Shown here piece by piece: positions 7,831 through 16,466 of a stretch of 64,000 nt of DNA. The DNA lies in contig NZ_LQQO01000006.1 of the NCBI RefSeq assembly GCF_001619955.1, positions 1-64,000 on the forward strand, written 5' to 3'. A program made the position numbers and the translations under genes. Each line of letters begins with the position of its first letter. Position 1 is the stretch's first letter. The notes beneath the pieces were generated by a model that ran no database searches, was not told the origin of the DNA, and worked only from the letters and a program-made list of their open reading frames with translations. This stretch comes from Sphingomonas hankookensis. Its GTDB lineage: Bacteria; Pseudomonadota; Alphaproteobacteria; Sphingomonadales; Sphingomonadaceae.

Positions 7831-7897
7831 GTCCACCCTGGCGCTCCCCTCGTCCACGACCCTCCCCGATTGCGGCGGGACGGACCGAAAGGCAAGC

Positions 7898-8734
7898 CTA
7901 GTGCGCGGCGGGCCGGTACATGCCGCGATAGCGTTCCGACGGCACCAGCGCCTCGGTATGCCCGATCACCGTCTCGCCCGCGCCCAGCACCAGCAGCCCG
8001 CCGGGCCGCAACACGCCGGCGATCCGATCCAGCACCTGCCGCCGTGTGGCCGGCGCCAGATACATCAGCACGTTGCGGCACAGCACGATGTCGAACTTGC
8101 CCGCCGGCATCGGGTCGGACATCAAATTCTGCTGGCCGTACAACAGGCGGAAACGCAGCTCGGGCTTCGCCTCCCACGCTTCCTCGTGCACATCGAACCA
8201 GCGCATCATCCGCCGGATCGACAGCCCGCGCTGGATTTCGAACTGGGTATAGCGCCCCGCCCGCGCACGCTGCAGCGCCCGCGCCGAAATATCGGTCGCG
8301 CGGAATTCGGGCATGGTCAGCCCGTCGCGCTCCTGCGCCTCGGCGAACAGCATCGCCAGCGACAGCGGCTCCTGCCCGGTCGAGCAGGCTGCCGACCAGA
8401 CGCGCAGCCGGCGCTGCACCGACTGCGCCATGTCAGCGGCGGCCGCCACGACCTGATCGAGGACCGACGAATCGCGGAAAAACGAGGTTTCCTGATTGAG
8501 CAGCGCGTCGACGACCAGGTCGGCCAGCCCCTGTTCGCACCGCCCGCCCGCGGCGATGCGCGCCACCAGTTCGTCGAGCGAGGTCAGCCCGCGCTCGCGC
8601 AGCATCGGCTGCAACTGGCTGTCGATCCGCCATGCGCGCCCGGCGTCGAGCTGTTGCCCGGTCCGCTGCTCCAGCAGGGTGACGATCTTGTTCGCGGCGC
8701 TGCTGAGCGGCGGGTGGACCTGCGGCGGCGTCAT
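7898..8734 (-). CDS. cheR: Chemotaxis protein methyltransferase CheR
   Basis: CheR methylates glutamates on chemoreceptors using S-adenosylmethionine. The 278-aa protein has the N-terminal helical CheR domain (about 1-90, with LLNQETSFFRDSSVLD) and the Rossmann methyltransferase domain with VWSAACSTGQEPLSLAML and FDIVLCRNVLMYL. The ATG overlaps the cheB stop by 4 nt, so it is translationally coupled. It is the last gene of the che cluster. No receptor gene lies in this window. Confidence 0.95.
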   Translation of the reverse strand: MTPPQVHPPLSSAANKIVTLLEQRTGQQLDAGRAWRIDSQLQPMLRERGLTSLDELVARIAAGGRCEQGLADLVVDALLNQETSFFRDSSVLDQVVAAAADMAQSVQRRLRVWSAACSTGQEPLSLAMLFAEAQERDGLTMPEFRATDISARALQRARAGRYTQFEIQRGLSIRRMMRWFDVHEEAWEAKPELRFRLLYGQQNLMSDPMPAGKFDIVLCRNVLMYLAPATRRQVLDRIAGVLRPGGLLVLGAGETVIGHTEALVPSERYRGMYRPAAH

Positions 8735-9783
8735 GCGGAACGCTTTCTCCGGGCGATGAACGCGCCCAGTTCTTCGGGAGTACCTATGGTGGACGCAAGG
8801 CCGCTGACCGCGATCGCGCCGGGCATGCCCCACACGACCGAGCTGCCCTGGTCCTGTACCGCGACGACGCCACCGGTCGCGCGGATGCGTTCGGCGCCGC
8901 GGCATCCGTCGCGCCCCATGCCCGACAGCACGACCGCCAGCGCGCGCGCACCGAACACTTCGGCGACCGATTCGAACATCGGGTCCACCGATGGCATGCA
9001 GCCGCTGACCGCCGGGGTGCGATCCAGCCGGGTCGCCGCCCCTTCGATCGTCGGGACGACGCGGATATGCGCGTCGCCGGGCGCCAGGATCATCCGCCCG
9101 CGCTGGATGCGCAGGCTGTCGGCCGCGACATCGACCGGGCGCCTGGCGAGCGCCGCCAGCTGCTGCGCGAAATAGTCGGTGAACGACGCCGGCAGATGCT
9201 GGGTGATCAGGATCGGCACATCGAGATCGTCGGGCAGCGCGCGCAGCAGCGGGGCGATGGCGTGGATGCCGCCGGTCGACGCCCCGATGGCGATCACGTC
9301 GAACGGACTGCCGCCCGCTGCCGCCATCGTCGCGGCGATCGAATGGGGCGATGCGGCCATCACCTCGCCGACCAGCGCGGTCAGCCGCGCGGCGAAACCC
9401 CCGGCCAGCGGCGAGGATTCGGGCTTGGCCAGCGTCGCCGCGGCGCCAAGCGACAGCGCGTGCAGCGCGGTCGGCGACCCGGCGGCGCAACTGCCCGACA
9501 GGACGATGACCCGTGCGTCGGGGGCGACCGCGAACAGGGCGGGCAATCCCGACAACCCGTCCCGGCCGGGCAGGTTGATGTCGAGCAGGATCAGGTCCGC
9601 CGCCCCCTTGCCCAGCGCCGCTTCGGCCTGGGCGATGCTGCCGACCGCCGCGATCACCTCATACTGCGGGATCGCATCGACGATCCGGGCGATGACGCAG
9701 CGCGTGACCGCCGAATCATCGACGATCAGCACGCGCAGCGTGCCCGAGGGCGACGCCGCCGGTCGTGGACAGGCCGCCGCCAC
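8731..9783 (-). CDS. cheB: Chemotaxis response regulator and methylesterase CheB
   Basis: CheB removes methyl groups from chemoreceptors when phosphorylated by CheA. The 350-aa protein has an N-terminal receiver domain (VDDSAVTRCV, phospho-acceptor Asp68 in LILLDINLPG, conserved Lys in LAKPES) and a C-terminal esterase with the catalytic Ser in IGASTGG, His in ITQHLP and Asp in SGMGRDG. The start codon appears to be GTG at 9783, 11 nt after cheY. It overlaps cheR. Confidence 0.95.
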   Translation of the reverse strand: MAAACPRPAASPSGTLRVLIVDDSAVTRCVIARIVDAIPQYEVIAAVGSIAQAEAALGKGAADLILLDINLPGRDGLSGLPALFAVAPDARVIVLSGSCAAGSPTALHALSLGAAATLAKPESSPLAGGFAARLTALVGEVMAASPHSIAATMAAAGGSPFDVIAIGASTGGIHAIAPLLRALPDDLDVPILITQHLPASFTDYFAQQLAALARRPVDVAADSLRIQRGRMILAPGDAHIRVVPTIEGAATRLDRTPAVSGCMPSVDPMFESVAEVFGARALAVVLSGMGRDGCRGAERIRATGGVVAVQDQGSSVVWGMPGAIAVSGLASTIGTPEELGAFIARRKRSA

Positions 9784-9794
9784 CCTGGGTGCTT

Positions 9795-10160
9795 TTACGA
9801 AACGCCGACGATCTGGAGCTTGCTTTCCAGCGTCTCGCGATCGAACGGCTTCATCACATATTCGTCGGCCCCGGCCTCGATCGCGGCACGGATATAGGCC
9901 ATGCCGTTCTCGGTCGTACAGAACACGACCTTGGGGTGCATGCCGCCTTCGCTCTGGCGCAGCGCGCGCAGGAAATCCATGCCGCTCATCACCGGCATGT
10001 TCCAGTCGAGCAGGATCACGTCGGGCTGCCGTTCGGCACAGCGGTCCAGCGCCTCGCGTCCGTCGCCCGCCTCGCGGACCTCGAACTGCAGCGTTTCCAG
10101 AATGTGTCGCGCAACCTTGCGGATCACCTTCGAATCATCGACGACCAGGCAATTCTTCAT
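9795..10160 (-). CDS. cheY: Single-domain response regulator CheY
   Basis: CheY is the phospho-relay output of CheA. The 121-aa protein is a lone receiver domain with the acidic pair Asp8-Asp9, phospho-acceptor Asp52 in ILLDWNMP and Lys104 in YVMKPF. ATG 10160 was chosen; a GTG one codon upstream is also open. Its position between cheW and cheB supports the chemotaxis assignment. Whether its target is the flagellar motor or another output cannot be told, since no flagellar genes are in view. Confidence 0.93.
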   Translation of the reverse strand: MKNCLVVDDSKVIRKVARHILETLQFEVREAGDGREALDRCAERQPDVILLDWNMPVMSGMDFLRALRQSEGGMHPKVVFCTTENGMAYIRAAIEAGADEYVMKPFDRETLESKLQIVGVS

Positions 10161-10224
10161 CACGACATCCTAACTCTGCACGCATCCAGCCTAGCGCGAC
10201 TTCGTAAGCAGCCCGTTAAAGCCT

Positions 10225-10665
10225 TCAGGCAGCGGCACGTTCTGTGCCCGCCGCCCGCGCGACGACGGCGGACAGGTCGAGCACCAGTACCGCACGGCCC
10301 AGATGATCGATGACACCGGACACCACCGGCCCCCATGCCGCACCCGGCATCAGCCCCGATGCCAGCGGCCGCACCTCGCAGCGATAGGCATCGTCGAGCA
10401 TGTCGACCAGCAACGCATAGTGATGCCCGTCGACCTGCGTCACCACCGCCCGCTTCCGCCGGGACGGCTCGCCATCCGGGTCGATCGCCAGCGCGGTGTC
10501 GATCACCGTCACCACCCGGCTGCGCAGCGCCGCCAGGCCGCATACCGCAGGCGCGGTGCGCGGCACCGGCGCGATCGCGGCGATATCCACCACCGATTCG
10601 ACATGGTCCGACAGGATCGCGACGTCCTGCCCGGCGACCTGGGCGAGAAGGAACAGCTTCGGCAT
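10225..10665 (-). CDS. cheW: CheW-family chemotaxis coupling protein
   Basis: CheW bridges the receptor and CheA. The 146-aa protein is one CheW domain: it starts LFLLAQVAGQDVAILSDHVESVVD, and has GLAALRSRVVTVIDTALAI and VVSGVIDHLGRAVLVLDLSAV. It begins 2 nt after the cheA stop and ends 64 nt before cheY. Length and position are as expected for the family. Confidence 0.9.
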   Translation of the reverse strand: MPKLFLLAQVAGQDVAILSDHVESVVDIAAIAPVPRTAPAVCGLAALRSRVVTVIDTALAIDPDGEPSRRKRAVVTQVDGHHYALLVDMLDDAYRCEVRPLASGLMPGAAWGPVVSGVIDHLGRAVLVLDLSAVVARAAGTERAAA

Positions 10666-10667
10666 CG

Positions 10668-13010
10668 TTACCTCCCCACCGCCTGTCGCACCGCCTGCAA
10701 CACGCCCTCCCGGTCATAGCGATAGACGCTGCCGTCGCCGGTATCGGCCACCGACGCGCGCAGCCGCACGACCGGAGTCGCTCCCGCCGCCGCCACAGGG
10801 CCCTCCGCCTGCGCCAGCACCAGCGCGGGGCGTTCGTCGTCCTTCAACCGTTCGACCGCGCGATACCCGGCCTGTTCCAGCATCGGCCGCAGGAAGGTCC
10901 GCATCCATCCGCTGCCGCCATCGGCCAGCAGGCAGGTCGGCCGCGCGTCGGAACCCCTGGCCCCCACCCCCGGCGCCACGTCACGCGCATGGCGTTCGAA
11001 CAGCCAGAGCGGATCGACCTGCTCGACCTGCTCGCCCTTCAGCAGCACGATCCCGCCGCTCGGCCCGAACTCACCCGCCGGCGCCGCCAGCTCGGGCAGC
11101 ATCACGATGTCGACCGCGTCGTCGATGGCATAGGCCAGCTCGACCATGCCGTCGGTCAGGCGCAGGACCGTCGTCACGCGGTCGATCCCTTCGACTGCGC
11201 ACGCCGCCACCGGCAGCACCCGTCCGTCGATCGACAGCCAGATACGCCCGCCGCTGCGTTGCAGGCTGCCCGCGCGAATCCGTTCGATCCGGTCGATCAC
11301 CGCCAGCGGGATGACCCGCCGCCGCCCGTCAAGATCGTCGAACAGCAGCGCGGCGATCCCCGGGTCCGCCACCTCCTCCGCCTCGGTCGCCAGCTCGCGG
11401 TCCATCGCGTCGGCAAAGGTCAGGCCGGCGGCACTCGCGACGCCAGCACAGTCGAGCATCAGCATCGGCTGCCCGGTGTCGGGCAGGGTCTGCCCGGCGA
11501 ACAGCCCGGTCGCCATCACCGCCGGAGCGGCCGGCTTGACCACCAGTTCCTCGGTATCCAGCACCTCGTCGACCGACACGGCCAGGTCGCCGCCGGCGAT
11601 GCCGACCACGACCAGCATCTTGCCGCACGCCTCGGGCCGCGATTCGACGCTCAGCACCTCGCACAGGTCGACCATCGGTATCCGCCGGTCGCGGATCTGC
11701 GCGATGCGGATATCGCCCAGCCGGTCGATCCGGATATGCGCGCCGCGTTCGCGCACGATCTCGCCGATGGTCTGGCGCGAAATGGCGAAGCGATGCTCGC
11801 CCGCACGCACGACGATGGTCGACACGATCGACAGCGTCAGCGGCACCTGCACCGCAATCCGCAGCCCCCGGCCGGGCTTGTTGTCCAGCGTGATCCGCCC
11901 GCCGATCTGGTCGATCGCCGATCGCACCACGTCCATGCCGACACCGCGTCCCGAAATCTCGGTCGCGACGTCGCGCGACGACAGGCCCGGTGCAAAGACC
12001 AGTTCGCATTGCTGGCGCTGGGTCATCCGCCGCAGCTCGGCCTCGCTGCGCTGTCCCGAACCCGCCATCTTGGCGATCAGCCGCTCGGTATCGATGCCGC
12101 GCCCGTCGTCGATCACCTCGATCACGATCTGGTTGCCCGACTGGCGCGCCGCGACGTGCAGCCGCCCGCTCTCGCGCTTGCCGGCGGCGCGGCGTTCGGC
12201 GGGCGACTCGATGCCATGGTCGATCGCGTTGCGCACGACATGGACCAGCGGATCGCGCATCACCTCGATCATCTCGCGGTCCAACTCGACATCGCTGCCG
12301 TCGACGCTCAGCGTCACCGCCTTGCCCACCGCCGCCGCCGTGTCGCGCACGATCCGCGGCAGCGGAGAGAACAGCGTCTCGATCTTCTGCATCCGCGTCC
12401 GCGTCACCGCGTCACGCATATCGGCCACCGACGCCGACAGCCGCTCCAGCGCCCCTTCGACCGCCGGATCGAGGTCGAGGTCGCGCAGGCGTCGGAACAG
12501 TTCGTTGCGGACCAGCACCATGTCCGACATGCCGCTCATCATGCGGTCGAGCAGGTCGACGTTCAGCCGGACGCTGCGCAGCGGCGTGCGCCCCTGCGCG
12601 ATCGCCGCCGCCGCGACCGGCGTCGTCGCCTGCGCGATGCTCGCCCCCGGTGCCAGCGCGGCGATCAGCTCGTCCTCACCCTCGTCGGTCAGCGGCAGGC
12701 CGGCGTCGATCGCCTCGACCAGTTCGCCGATCCGGTCGACGATCGCCAGCACCGCGTCGACCAGCGCGCGGTCGGGCCGCCGCGTCCCGTCGCGGACCTC
12801 GCACAGCGTATCCTCGGCGGCATGGCTCAGCCGCAACAGGCGCGGCAGGTCGAGGAATCCGCAGCTGCCCTTGACCGTGTGGACGAAGCGGAAGATCGCA
12901 TCCAGCCGCGCCCGATCCTCGGGCGCCGCCTCCCACGCGACGACCTCCGTCGACAACGCTTCCAGCGTCTCGCGGGTCTCGGCAATGAATTCCTGTAACA
13001 GATCGTCCAT
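10668..13010 (-). CDS. cheA: Chemotaxis histidine kinase CheA with an extended C-terminus
   Basis: CheA phosphorylates CheY and CheB in response to receptors. The 780-aa protein is longer than E. coli CheA (654). Domains in order: HPt (1-105, phospho-His44 in FRFVHTVKGSCGFL); no clear P2 CheY-binding domain; dimerisation (about 145-205); HHPase/ATPase (about 205-385, with HVVRNAIDHGIE, DDGRGID, GRGVGMDVV); CheW-like (about 390-520); a second CheW-like segment (about 550-680, ALLFDDLDGRRRVIPL, IWLSIDGRVLPV); and a receiver-like tail (about 690-780, PTCLLADGGSGWMRTFL) that lacks the phospho-acceptor Asp. It heads the che genes. Confidence 0.94.
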   Translation of the reverse strand: MDDLLQEFIAETRETLEALSTEVVAWEAAPEDRARLDAIFRFVHTVKGSCGFLDLPRLLRLSHAAEDTLCEVRDGTRRPDRALVDAVLAIVDRIGELVEAIDAGLPLTDEGEDELIAALAPGASIAQATTPVAAAAIAQGRTPLRSVRLNVDLLDRMMSGMSDMVLVRNELFRRLRDLDLDPAVEGALERLSASVADMRDAVTRTRMQKIETLFSPLPRIVRDTAAAVGKAVTLSVDGSDVELDREMIEVMRDPLVHVVRNAIDHGIESPAERRAAGKRESGRLHVAARQSGNQIVIEVIDDGRGIDTERLIAKMAGSGQRSEAELRRMTQRQQCELVFAPGLSSRDVATEISGRGVGMDVVRSAIDQIGGRITLDNKPGRGLRIAVQVPLTLSIVSTIVVRAGEHRFAISRQTIGEIVRERGAHIRIDRLGDIRIAQIRDRRIPMVDLCEVLSVESRPEACGKMLVVVGIAGGDLAVSVDEVLDTEELVVKPAAPAVMATGLFAGQTLPDTGQPMLMLDCAGVASAAGLTFADAMDRELATEAEEVADPGIAALLFDDLDGRRRVIPLAVIDRIERIRAGSLQRSGGRIWLSIDGRVLPVAACAVEGIDRVTTVLRLTDGMVELAYAIDDAVDIVMLPELAAPAGEFGPSGGIVLLKGEQVEQVDPLWLFERHARDVAPGVGARGSDARPTCLLADGGSGWMRTFLRPMLEQAGYRAVERLKDDERPALVLAQAEGPVAAAGATPVVRLRASVADTGDGSVYRYDREGVLQAVRQAVGR

Positions 13011-13255
13011 GCGGCCCCGCCCGGTTGTGGCGCGACCATGGGCGGGATCAGGTTAAGGCGGGGTTAGTGCAGGCGCCAATGTCGCGCACGACCGCTTCCA
13101 CTTCCGTTACCCCGGACTTGATCCGGCGTCCCGCTTCCTCTTGACCTTCTGCATGCAAACGTCACCCCGGCGCAGGCCGGGGTCTTGGGCGGCTCTTGTC
13201 CCGCGCGATAACCGGGAAATCCCGGTCTTCGCCCGGATGACGCGATGGGGAGCGA
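13011..13255. repeat. Intergenic gap with three GC-rich dyad repeats
   Basis: The gap between chpT and cheA holds three short palindromic elements: about 13105-13134 (ACCCCGGACTTGATCCGGCGT), 13161-13186 (CACCCCGGCGCAGGCCGGGG) and 13217-13242 (a CCCGG...CCGGATGACG form). These are members of the dispersed dyad family seen at many gene ends in the window. A cheA promoter may lie near 13020-13080, but none was recognised. Confidence 0.7.
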
Positions 13256-13894
13256 TCACCCCGTAACCAGCGACGCCCCGAACAACAGCACCGGCGAATC
13301 GACCGGCGAAACCTGCAGCGTCCCGCCGCCCTGTTCGACCAGTTCGCGCACCAGGCACGCCGCTGCCGCACGCGGGGTCATCATCGCCGCGTCGCCCAGC
13401 AATGCACCGCGCAGCTCGGCGTCGAGCACGATCCGCAACCCGTCGGCACGCACCGCGATGTCGATGCCGTTCGCGGTCGGCTCCGCCCCGATATCCAGCT
13501 GCCCGCCGCGCACCAGCGCGTCGCCCGCGATCAGCGCCAGGTTCAACAGCACCTTGACCGCCGGCTTCGGCAGCGAAGGCGCATCGACCATCCAGCCCAG
13601 CTTCACCCGGTGATTGTCGCCGAACAGCCCTTCGAGCGCCGCCCGCGCCTCGCGCGTGTCGATCGAATCGCCCAGCCCGCCCGACGCGCCGAACGCCAGA
13701 CGGAAGAATTTCAGCTTGTTCGCCGACGCCCGCGCGCTGTCGGCGAGGAGTTCGAGGCAGCGGGCGCGCATGTCCGGATCATGTTCGTCGGCCAGCAGTT
13801 CGAGGCCGTTGTTGAGCGCCCCGACCGGGCTCAGCAGGTCGTGGCACAGTCGCGAACACAGCAGGCTGGCGAAATCGGCTGGGCTGATGTTCAA
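13256..13894 (-). CDS. chpT: ChpT-type histidine phosphotransferase
   Basis: ChpT relays phosphate from CckA to CtrA and CpdR in the alphaproteobacterial cell-cycle and motility circuit. The 212-aa protein has the DHp-like helix LLCSRLCHDLLSPVGALNNGLELL with the phospho-His, and a C-terminal degenerate ATPase-like (Bergerat) domain with LLNLALIAGDAL. It has no kinase ATP-binding boxes. Its ATG overlaps the upstream JAMM peptidase stop by 4 nt. It sits directly upstream of cheA in the same direction, so co-regulation with chemotaxis is possible. Confidence 0.9.
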   Translation of the reverse strand: MNISPADFASLLCSRLCHDLLSPVGALNNGLELLADEHDPDMRARCLELLADSARASANKLKFFRLAFGASGGLGDSIDTREARAALEGLFGDNHRVKLGWMVDAPSLPKPAVKVLLNLALIAGDALVRGGQLDIGAEPTANGIDIAVRADGLRIVLDAELRGALLGDAAMMTPRAAAACLVRELVEQGGGTLQVSPVDSPVLLFGASLVTG

Positions 13895-14385
13895 TGCGAC
13901 GACCCTTGTGCTTTGGCGAACGTCATCGTCCGCCCGGCCCGGTCCATGTGCACCGCTTCGCAGTTTTTTTCAACGTGGCCGCCGTCCTTTACCGTGAAGG
14001 CGACCGGGTCGAACCGGCCATGGCGTGCCCCGTCCGCGATCGCCCGCCACAGCCGCGCGGTGCCGCCGCCCAGGATCAGCCAGATCATGCCGTCCGCCGC
14101 CGCCTGCGCCGCATCGGTCGCCGACGGATCGGCGCTGCCCGAGGGATGCGAATGATACCAGCCCAACACCGGCATCCCGCCCCGCCGCGCATCGCGCAGC
14201 GCCACGAACAGCGCGGCGGGATCGATCTCGAAGTGCCGCGCCGGGTCCACCGCGACGTTGCGCGCCGGCTCGGCAGCAATGATCCGGCCGTCGCTTCCCC
14301 GCAGGATTCCGCAGATTTCGACAGCACTTTCGTTGGCCGTCCGTAACAGTCGGGCCAGCAGTTCGCTTGAAATTTCCGGTTCCAT
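13891..14385 (-). CDS. JAMM (Mov34/MPN/PAD-1) M67-family metallopeptidase
   Basis: The protein is a predicted zinc isopeptidase. It carries a JAMM motif: Glu in SAVEICGILRG and GWYHSHPSGSADPSATD, which supplies the HxH...S..D zinc ligands. Prokaryotic relatives often act on ubiquitin-like or sulfur-carrier proteins, but the substrate here is unknown. ATG 14385 was chosen because GGAG lies 8 nt upstream; in-frame ATGs at 14391 and 14397 are also present. It overlaps chpT by 4 nt and diverges from rluD. Confidence 0.87.
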   Translation of the reverse strand: MEPEISSELLARLLRTANESAVEICGILRGSDGRIIAAEPARNVAVDPARHFEIDPAALFVALRDARRGGMPVLGWYHSHPSGSADPSATDAAQAAADGMIWLILGGGTARLWRAIADGARHGRFDPVAFTVKDGGHVEKNCEAVHMDRAGRTMTFAKAQGSSH

Positions 14386-14402
14386 CCCCATCTCCATACG
14401 CA

Positions 14403-15356
14403 ATGGACCGGGGGGTTTCCACGATCGAGGCGCGCATCACCGATGCGGCGCACGGGCAACGGATCGACAAGGCATTGGCCGAGGTCGTCGCCGACCTGTC
14501 GCGCGAACGGATCAAGGCGCTGATGGCCGCCGGCCATGTCCGGGGCGAGGACGGACCGGTGTCGGACGGCAAGCGCAAGGTGTCGGCCGGGCAGGTCTTC
14601 ACCATCACCCTCCCCGCCGCCGTGCCGCTCGACAATGTCGCGCAGGATATTCCGCTGATGATCGCCTATGAGGACGATCACCTGATCGTCATCGACAAGC
14701 CCGCCGGGCTGGTGGTGCATCCCGCGGCGGGCAATCTCGACGGGACGCTGGTCAACGCGTTGCTCCACCATTGCGCGGGCAAGCTGTCGGGCATCGGCGG
14801 CGTCGCGCGGCCGGGCATCGTGCATCGCATCGACAAGGATACGTCGGGCCTGCTGGTCGTCGCCAAGGACGATGTGGCGCATGAAGGGCTGGCGCGGCAG
14901 TTCAAGGATCACAGCATCGATCGCCGCTATCTGGCGATCGCGGCGGGGCGGGTGGCAACTTCGGCGGGAACGGTGGACGCCCCGCTGGCGCGTTCTCCCA
15001 ATGATCGCAAGAAGATGGCCATCGTCCACAGCCCCACCGCAAAACATGCGGTGACTCACTTTCGCAAACTTCGGCAGCTTCGCGACGCGTCGCTGATCGA
15101 ATGTCGGCTGGAGACGGGGCGCACCCATCAGGTGCGGGTGCACATGGCGTCGATCGGCCATCCGCTGCTGGGCGATCCGGTCTATGCCGGGCGGCGACCG
15201 GCGTTGAAGGCCCAGCTGGAAACCCTGAATTTCCGGCGACAGGCATTGCACGCCGCACATCTGGGGTTCATCCATCCGGTCACAAAAAACGCTTTGTCGT
15301 TCGATAGTGACCTTCCGGCAGACATGCAGGAACTGTTGGACCATCTTCACGTATAG
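14403..15356 (+). CDS. rluD: RluD-family 23S rRNA pseudouridine synthase
   Basis: The enzyme isomerises uridines to pseudouridine in large-subunit rRNA (helix 69 for RluD). The 317-aa protein has an N-terminal S4 RNA-binding domain (about 20-85, RIDKALAEVVADLSRERIKALM) and a RsuA/RluA catalytic domain with HRIDKDTSGLLVVAK, whose Asp is catalytic, and LETGRTHQVRVHMASIGHPLLGDP. RluC or RluA specificity cannot be excluded. The ATG at 14403 faces the JAMM gene start only 17 nt away, so the divergent promoters overlap the coding ends. rpoH lies 55 nt downstream. Confidence 0.92.
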   Translation: MDRGVSTIEARITDAAHGQRIDKALAEVVADLSRERIKALMAAGHVRGEDGPVSDGKRKVSAGQVFTITLPAAVPLDNVAQDIPLMIAYEDDHLIVIDKPAGLVVHPAAGNLDGTLVNALLHHCAGKLSGIGGVARPGIVHRIDKDTSGLLVVAKDDVAHEGLARQFKDHSIDRRYLAIAAGRVATSAGTVDAPLARSPNDRKKMAIVHSPTAKHAVTHFRKLRQLRDASLIECRLETGRTHQVRVHMASIGHPLLGDPVYAGRRPALKAQLETLNFRRQALHAAHLGFIHPVTKNALSFDSDLPADMQELLDHLHV

Positions 15357-15411
15357 GTTTCGGCGATTCCGCGGTGCGGTGTAGCCACAAGGACAAAGGG
15401 AGTTTCACGCG

Positions 15412-16317
15412 ATGGCAACTGGCAGCAACGTCCCGGCGACGATCCCGGCGCTTGGCGGCGAGGCGAGCCTCAACCGCTATCTCTCCGAAATCCGCAAGTT
15501 CCCGATCCTCGCGCCCGAGCAGGAATATATGCTCGCCAAGCGGTTTCAGGAACATGGCGATCCGGAGGCGGCGGCGCAGCTCGTCACCTCGCACCTGCGC
15601 CTCGTCGCAAAGATCGCGATGGGCTATCGCGGCTACGGCCTGCCGGTCAGCGAACTGATTTCCGAAGGGAATATCGGGCTGATGCAGGGCGTGAAGAAAT
15701 TCGAACCCGACCGCGGCTTCCGCCTCGCCACCTATGCGATGTGGTGGATTCGCGCCTCGATCCAGGAATTCATCCTGCGCTCGTGGAGCCTCGTGAAGAT
15801 GGGCACCACCGCCGCGCAGAAGAAGCTGTTCTTCAACCTGCGCCGGATGAAGTCGAAGCTCGACGCGTTCGAGGACGGCGACCTCAGCCCCGAACACCTC
15901 CAGAAGATCGCGACCGACCTCGGCGTGACCGAAGAGGAAGTCACCTCGATGAACCGCCGCATGGCGATGGGCGGCGACACGTCGCTCAACGTCCCCATGC
16001 GCGAGGATGGCGAGAGCCAGTGGCAGGACTGGCTGGCCGATGACAGCCCGTTGCAGGACTCGGTCGTGGCCGAGGCACAGGAAGCCGATGTCCGCCACGG
16101 CATGCTGGTCGAGGCGATGGACGACCTGAACGACCGCGAAAAGCACATCCTGACCGAACGCCGCCTGACGGACGACCCCAAGACGCTGGAAGAGCTGAGC
16201 CAAGTCTACGGCGTCAGCCGCGAACGCGTCCGCCAAATCGAGGTCCGCGCCTTCGAAAAGCTGCAAAAGGCGATGATGCGCCTCGCCGGCGACCGCCGGA
16301 TGCTCGCCGCGGTGTAA
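15412..16317 (+). CDS. rpoH: RNA polymerase sigma-32 factor RpoH
   Basis: RpoH directs heat-shock transcription. The 301-aa protein has region 2 (LRLVAKIAMGYRGYGLPVSELISEGNIGLMQGVKKFEPDRGFRLATYAMWWI is spread over about 63-115), the diagnostic RpoH box QKKLFFNLRR (about 138-147), and region 4.2 with VSRERVRQIEVRAFEKLQKAM. It is preceded by a GGGAG ribosome site. A perfect 13-bp hairpin follows the stop. The Hsp20 gene at 45340 has a promoter that fits this sigma factor. Confidence 0.97.
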   Translation: MATGSNVPATIPALGGEASLNRYLSEIRKFPILAPEQEYMLAKRFQEHGDPEAAAQLVTSHLRLVAKIAMGYRGYGLPVSELISEGNIGLMQGVKKFEPDRGFRLATYAMWWIRASIQEFILRSWSLVKMGTTAAQKKLFFNLRRMKSKLDAFEDGDLSPEHLQKIATDLGVTEEEVTSMNRRMAMGGDTSLNVPMREDGESQWQDWLADDSPLQDSVVAEAQEADVRHGMLVEAMDDLNDREKHILTERRLTDDPKTLEELSQVYGVSRERVRQIEVRAFEKLQKAMMRLAGDRRMLAAV

Positions 16318-16322
16318 GGCCG

Positions 16323-16355
16323 GGGGCGGGGGTGGCGACGGACCACCCCCGCCCC
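16323..16355 (+). terminator. Perfect 13-bp hairpin after rpoH
   Basis: GGGGCGGGGGTGG and CCACCCCCGCCCC form a perfect stem around a 7-nt loop, starting 6 nt after the rpoH stop. There is no T-run, so termination would be atypical or Rho-assisted; it may instead protect the 3' end. Confidence 0.55.
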
Positions 16356-16358
16356 AAC

Positions 16359-16390
16359 CGTCATCCCGGCGAAGGCCGGGATCCATAACC
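16359..16390. repeat. Dispersed dyad repeat (GTCATCCCGGCGAAGGCCGGGATCC type)
   Basis: GTCATCCCGGCGAAGGCCGGGATCC lies between rpoH and mtgA. The same sequence, with small changes, occurs at about 17215 and 22405 and, in reverse, near 17290. It forms a CCCGGC/GCCGGG hairpin. Confidence 0.75.
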
Positions 16391-16466
16391 CATGCCGCCC
16401 ATGGCTCCTCCACCAACGTCAGTTGCCACCTTGCCCTCGCCCGCTCGCTCCGGCTAGCGAGCCTTC

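Noticed and set aside
10335..12998. An 887-aa open frame on the + strand opposite cheA, and a 636-aa one beside it
   Set aside because: High GC gives long antisense frames. The products are His/Arg/Asp-rich low-complexity strings with no domain, and the minus strand holds clear CheA motifs.
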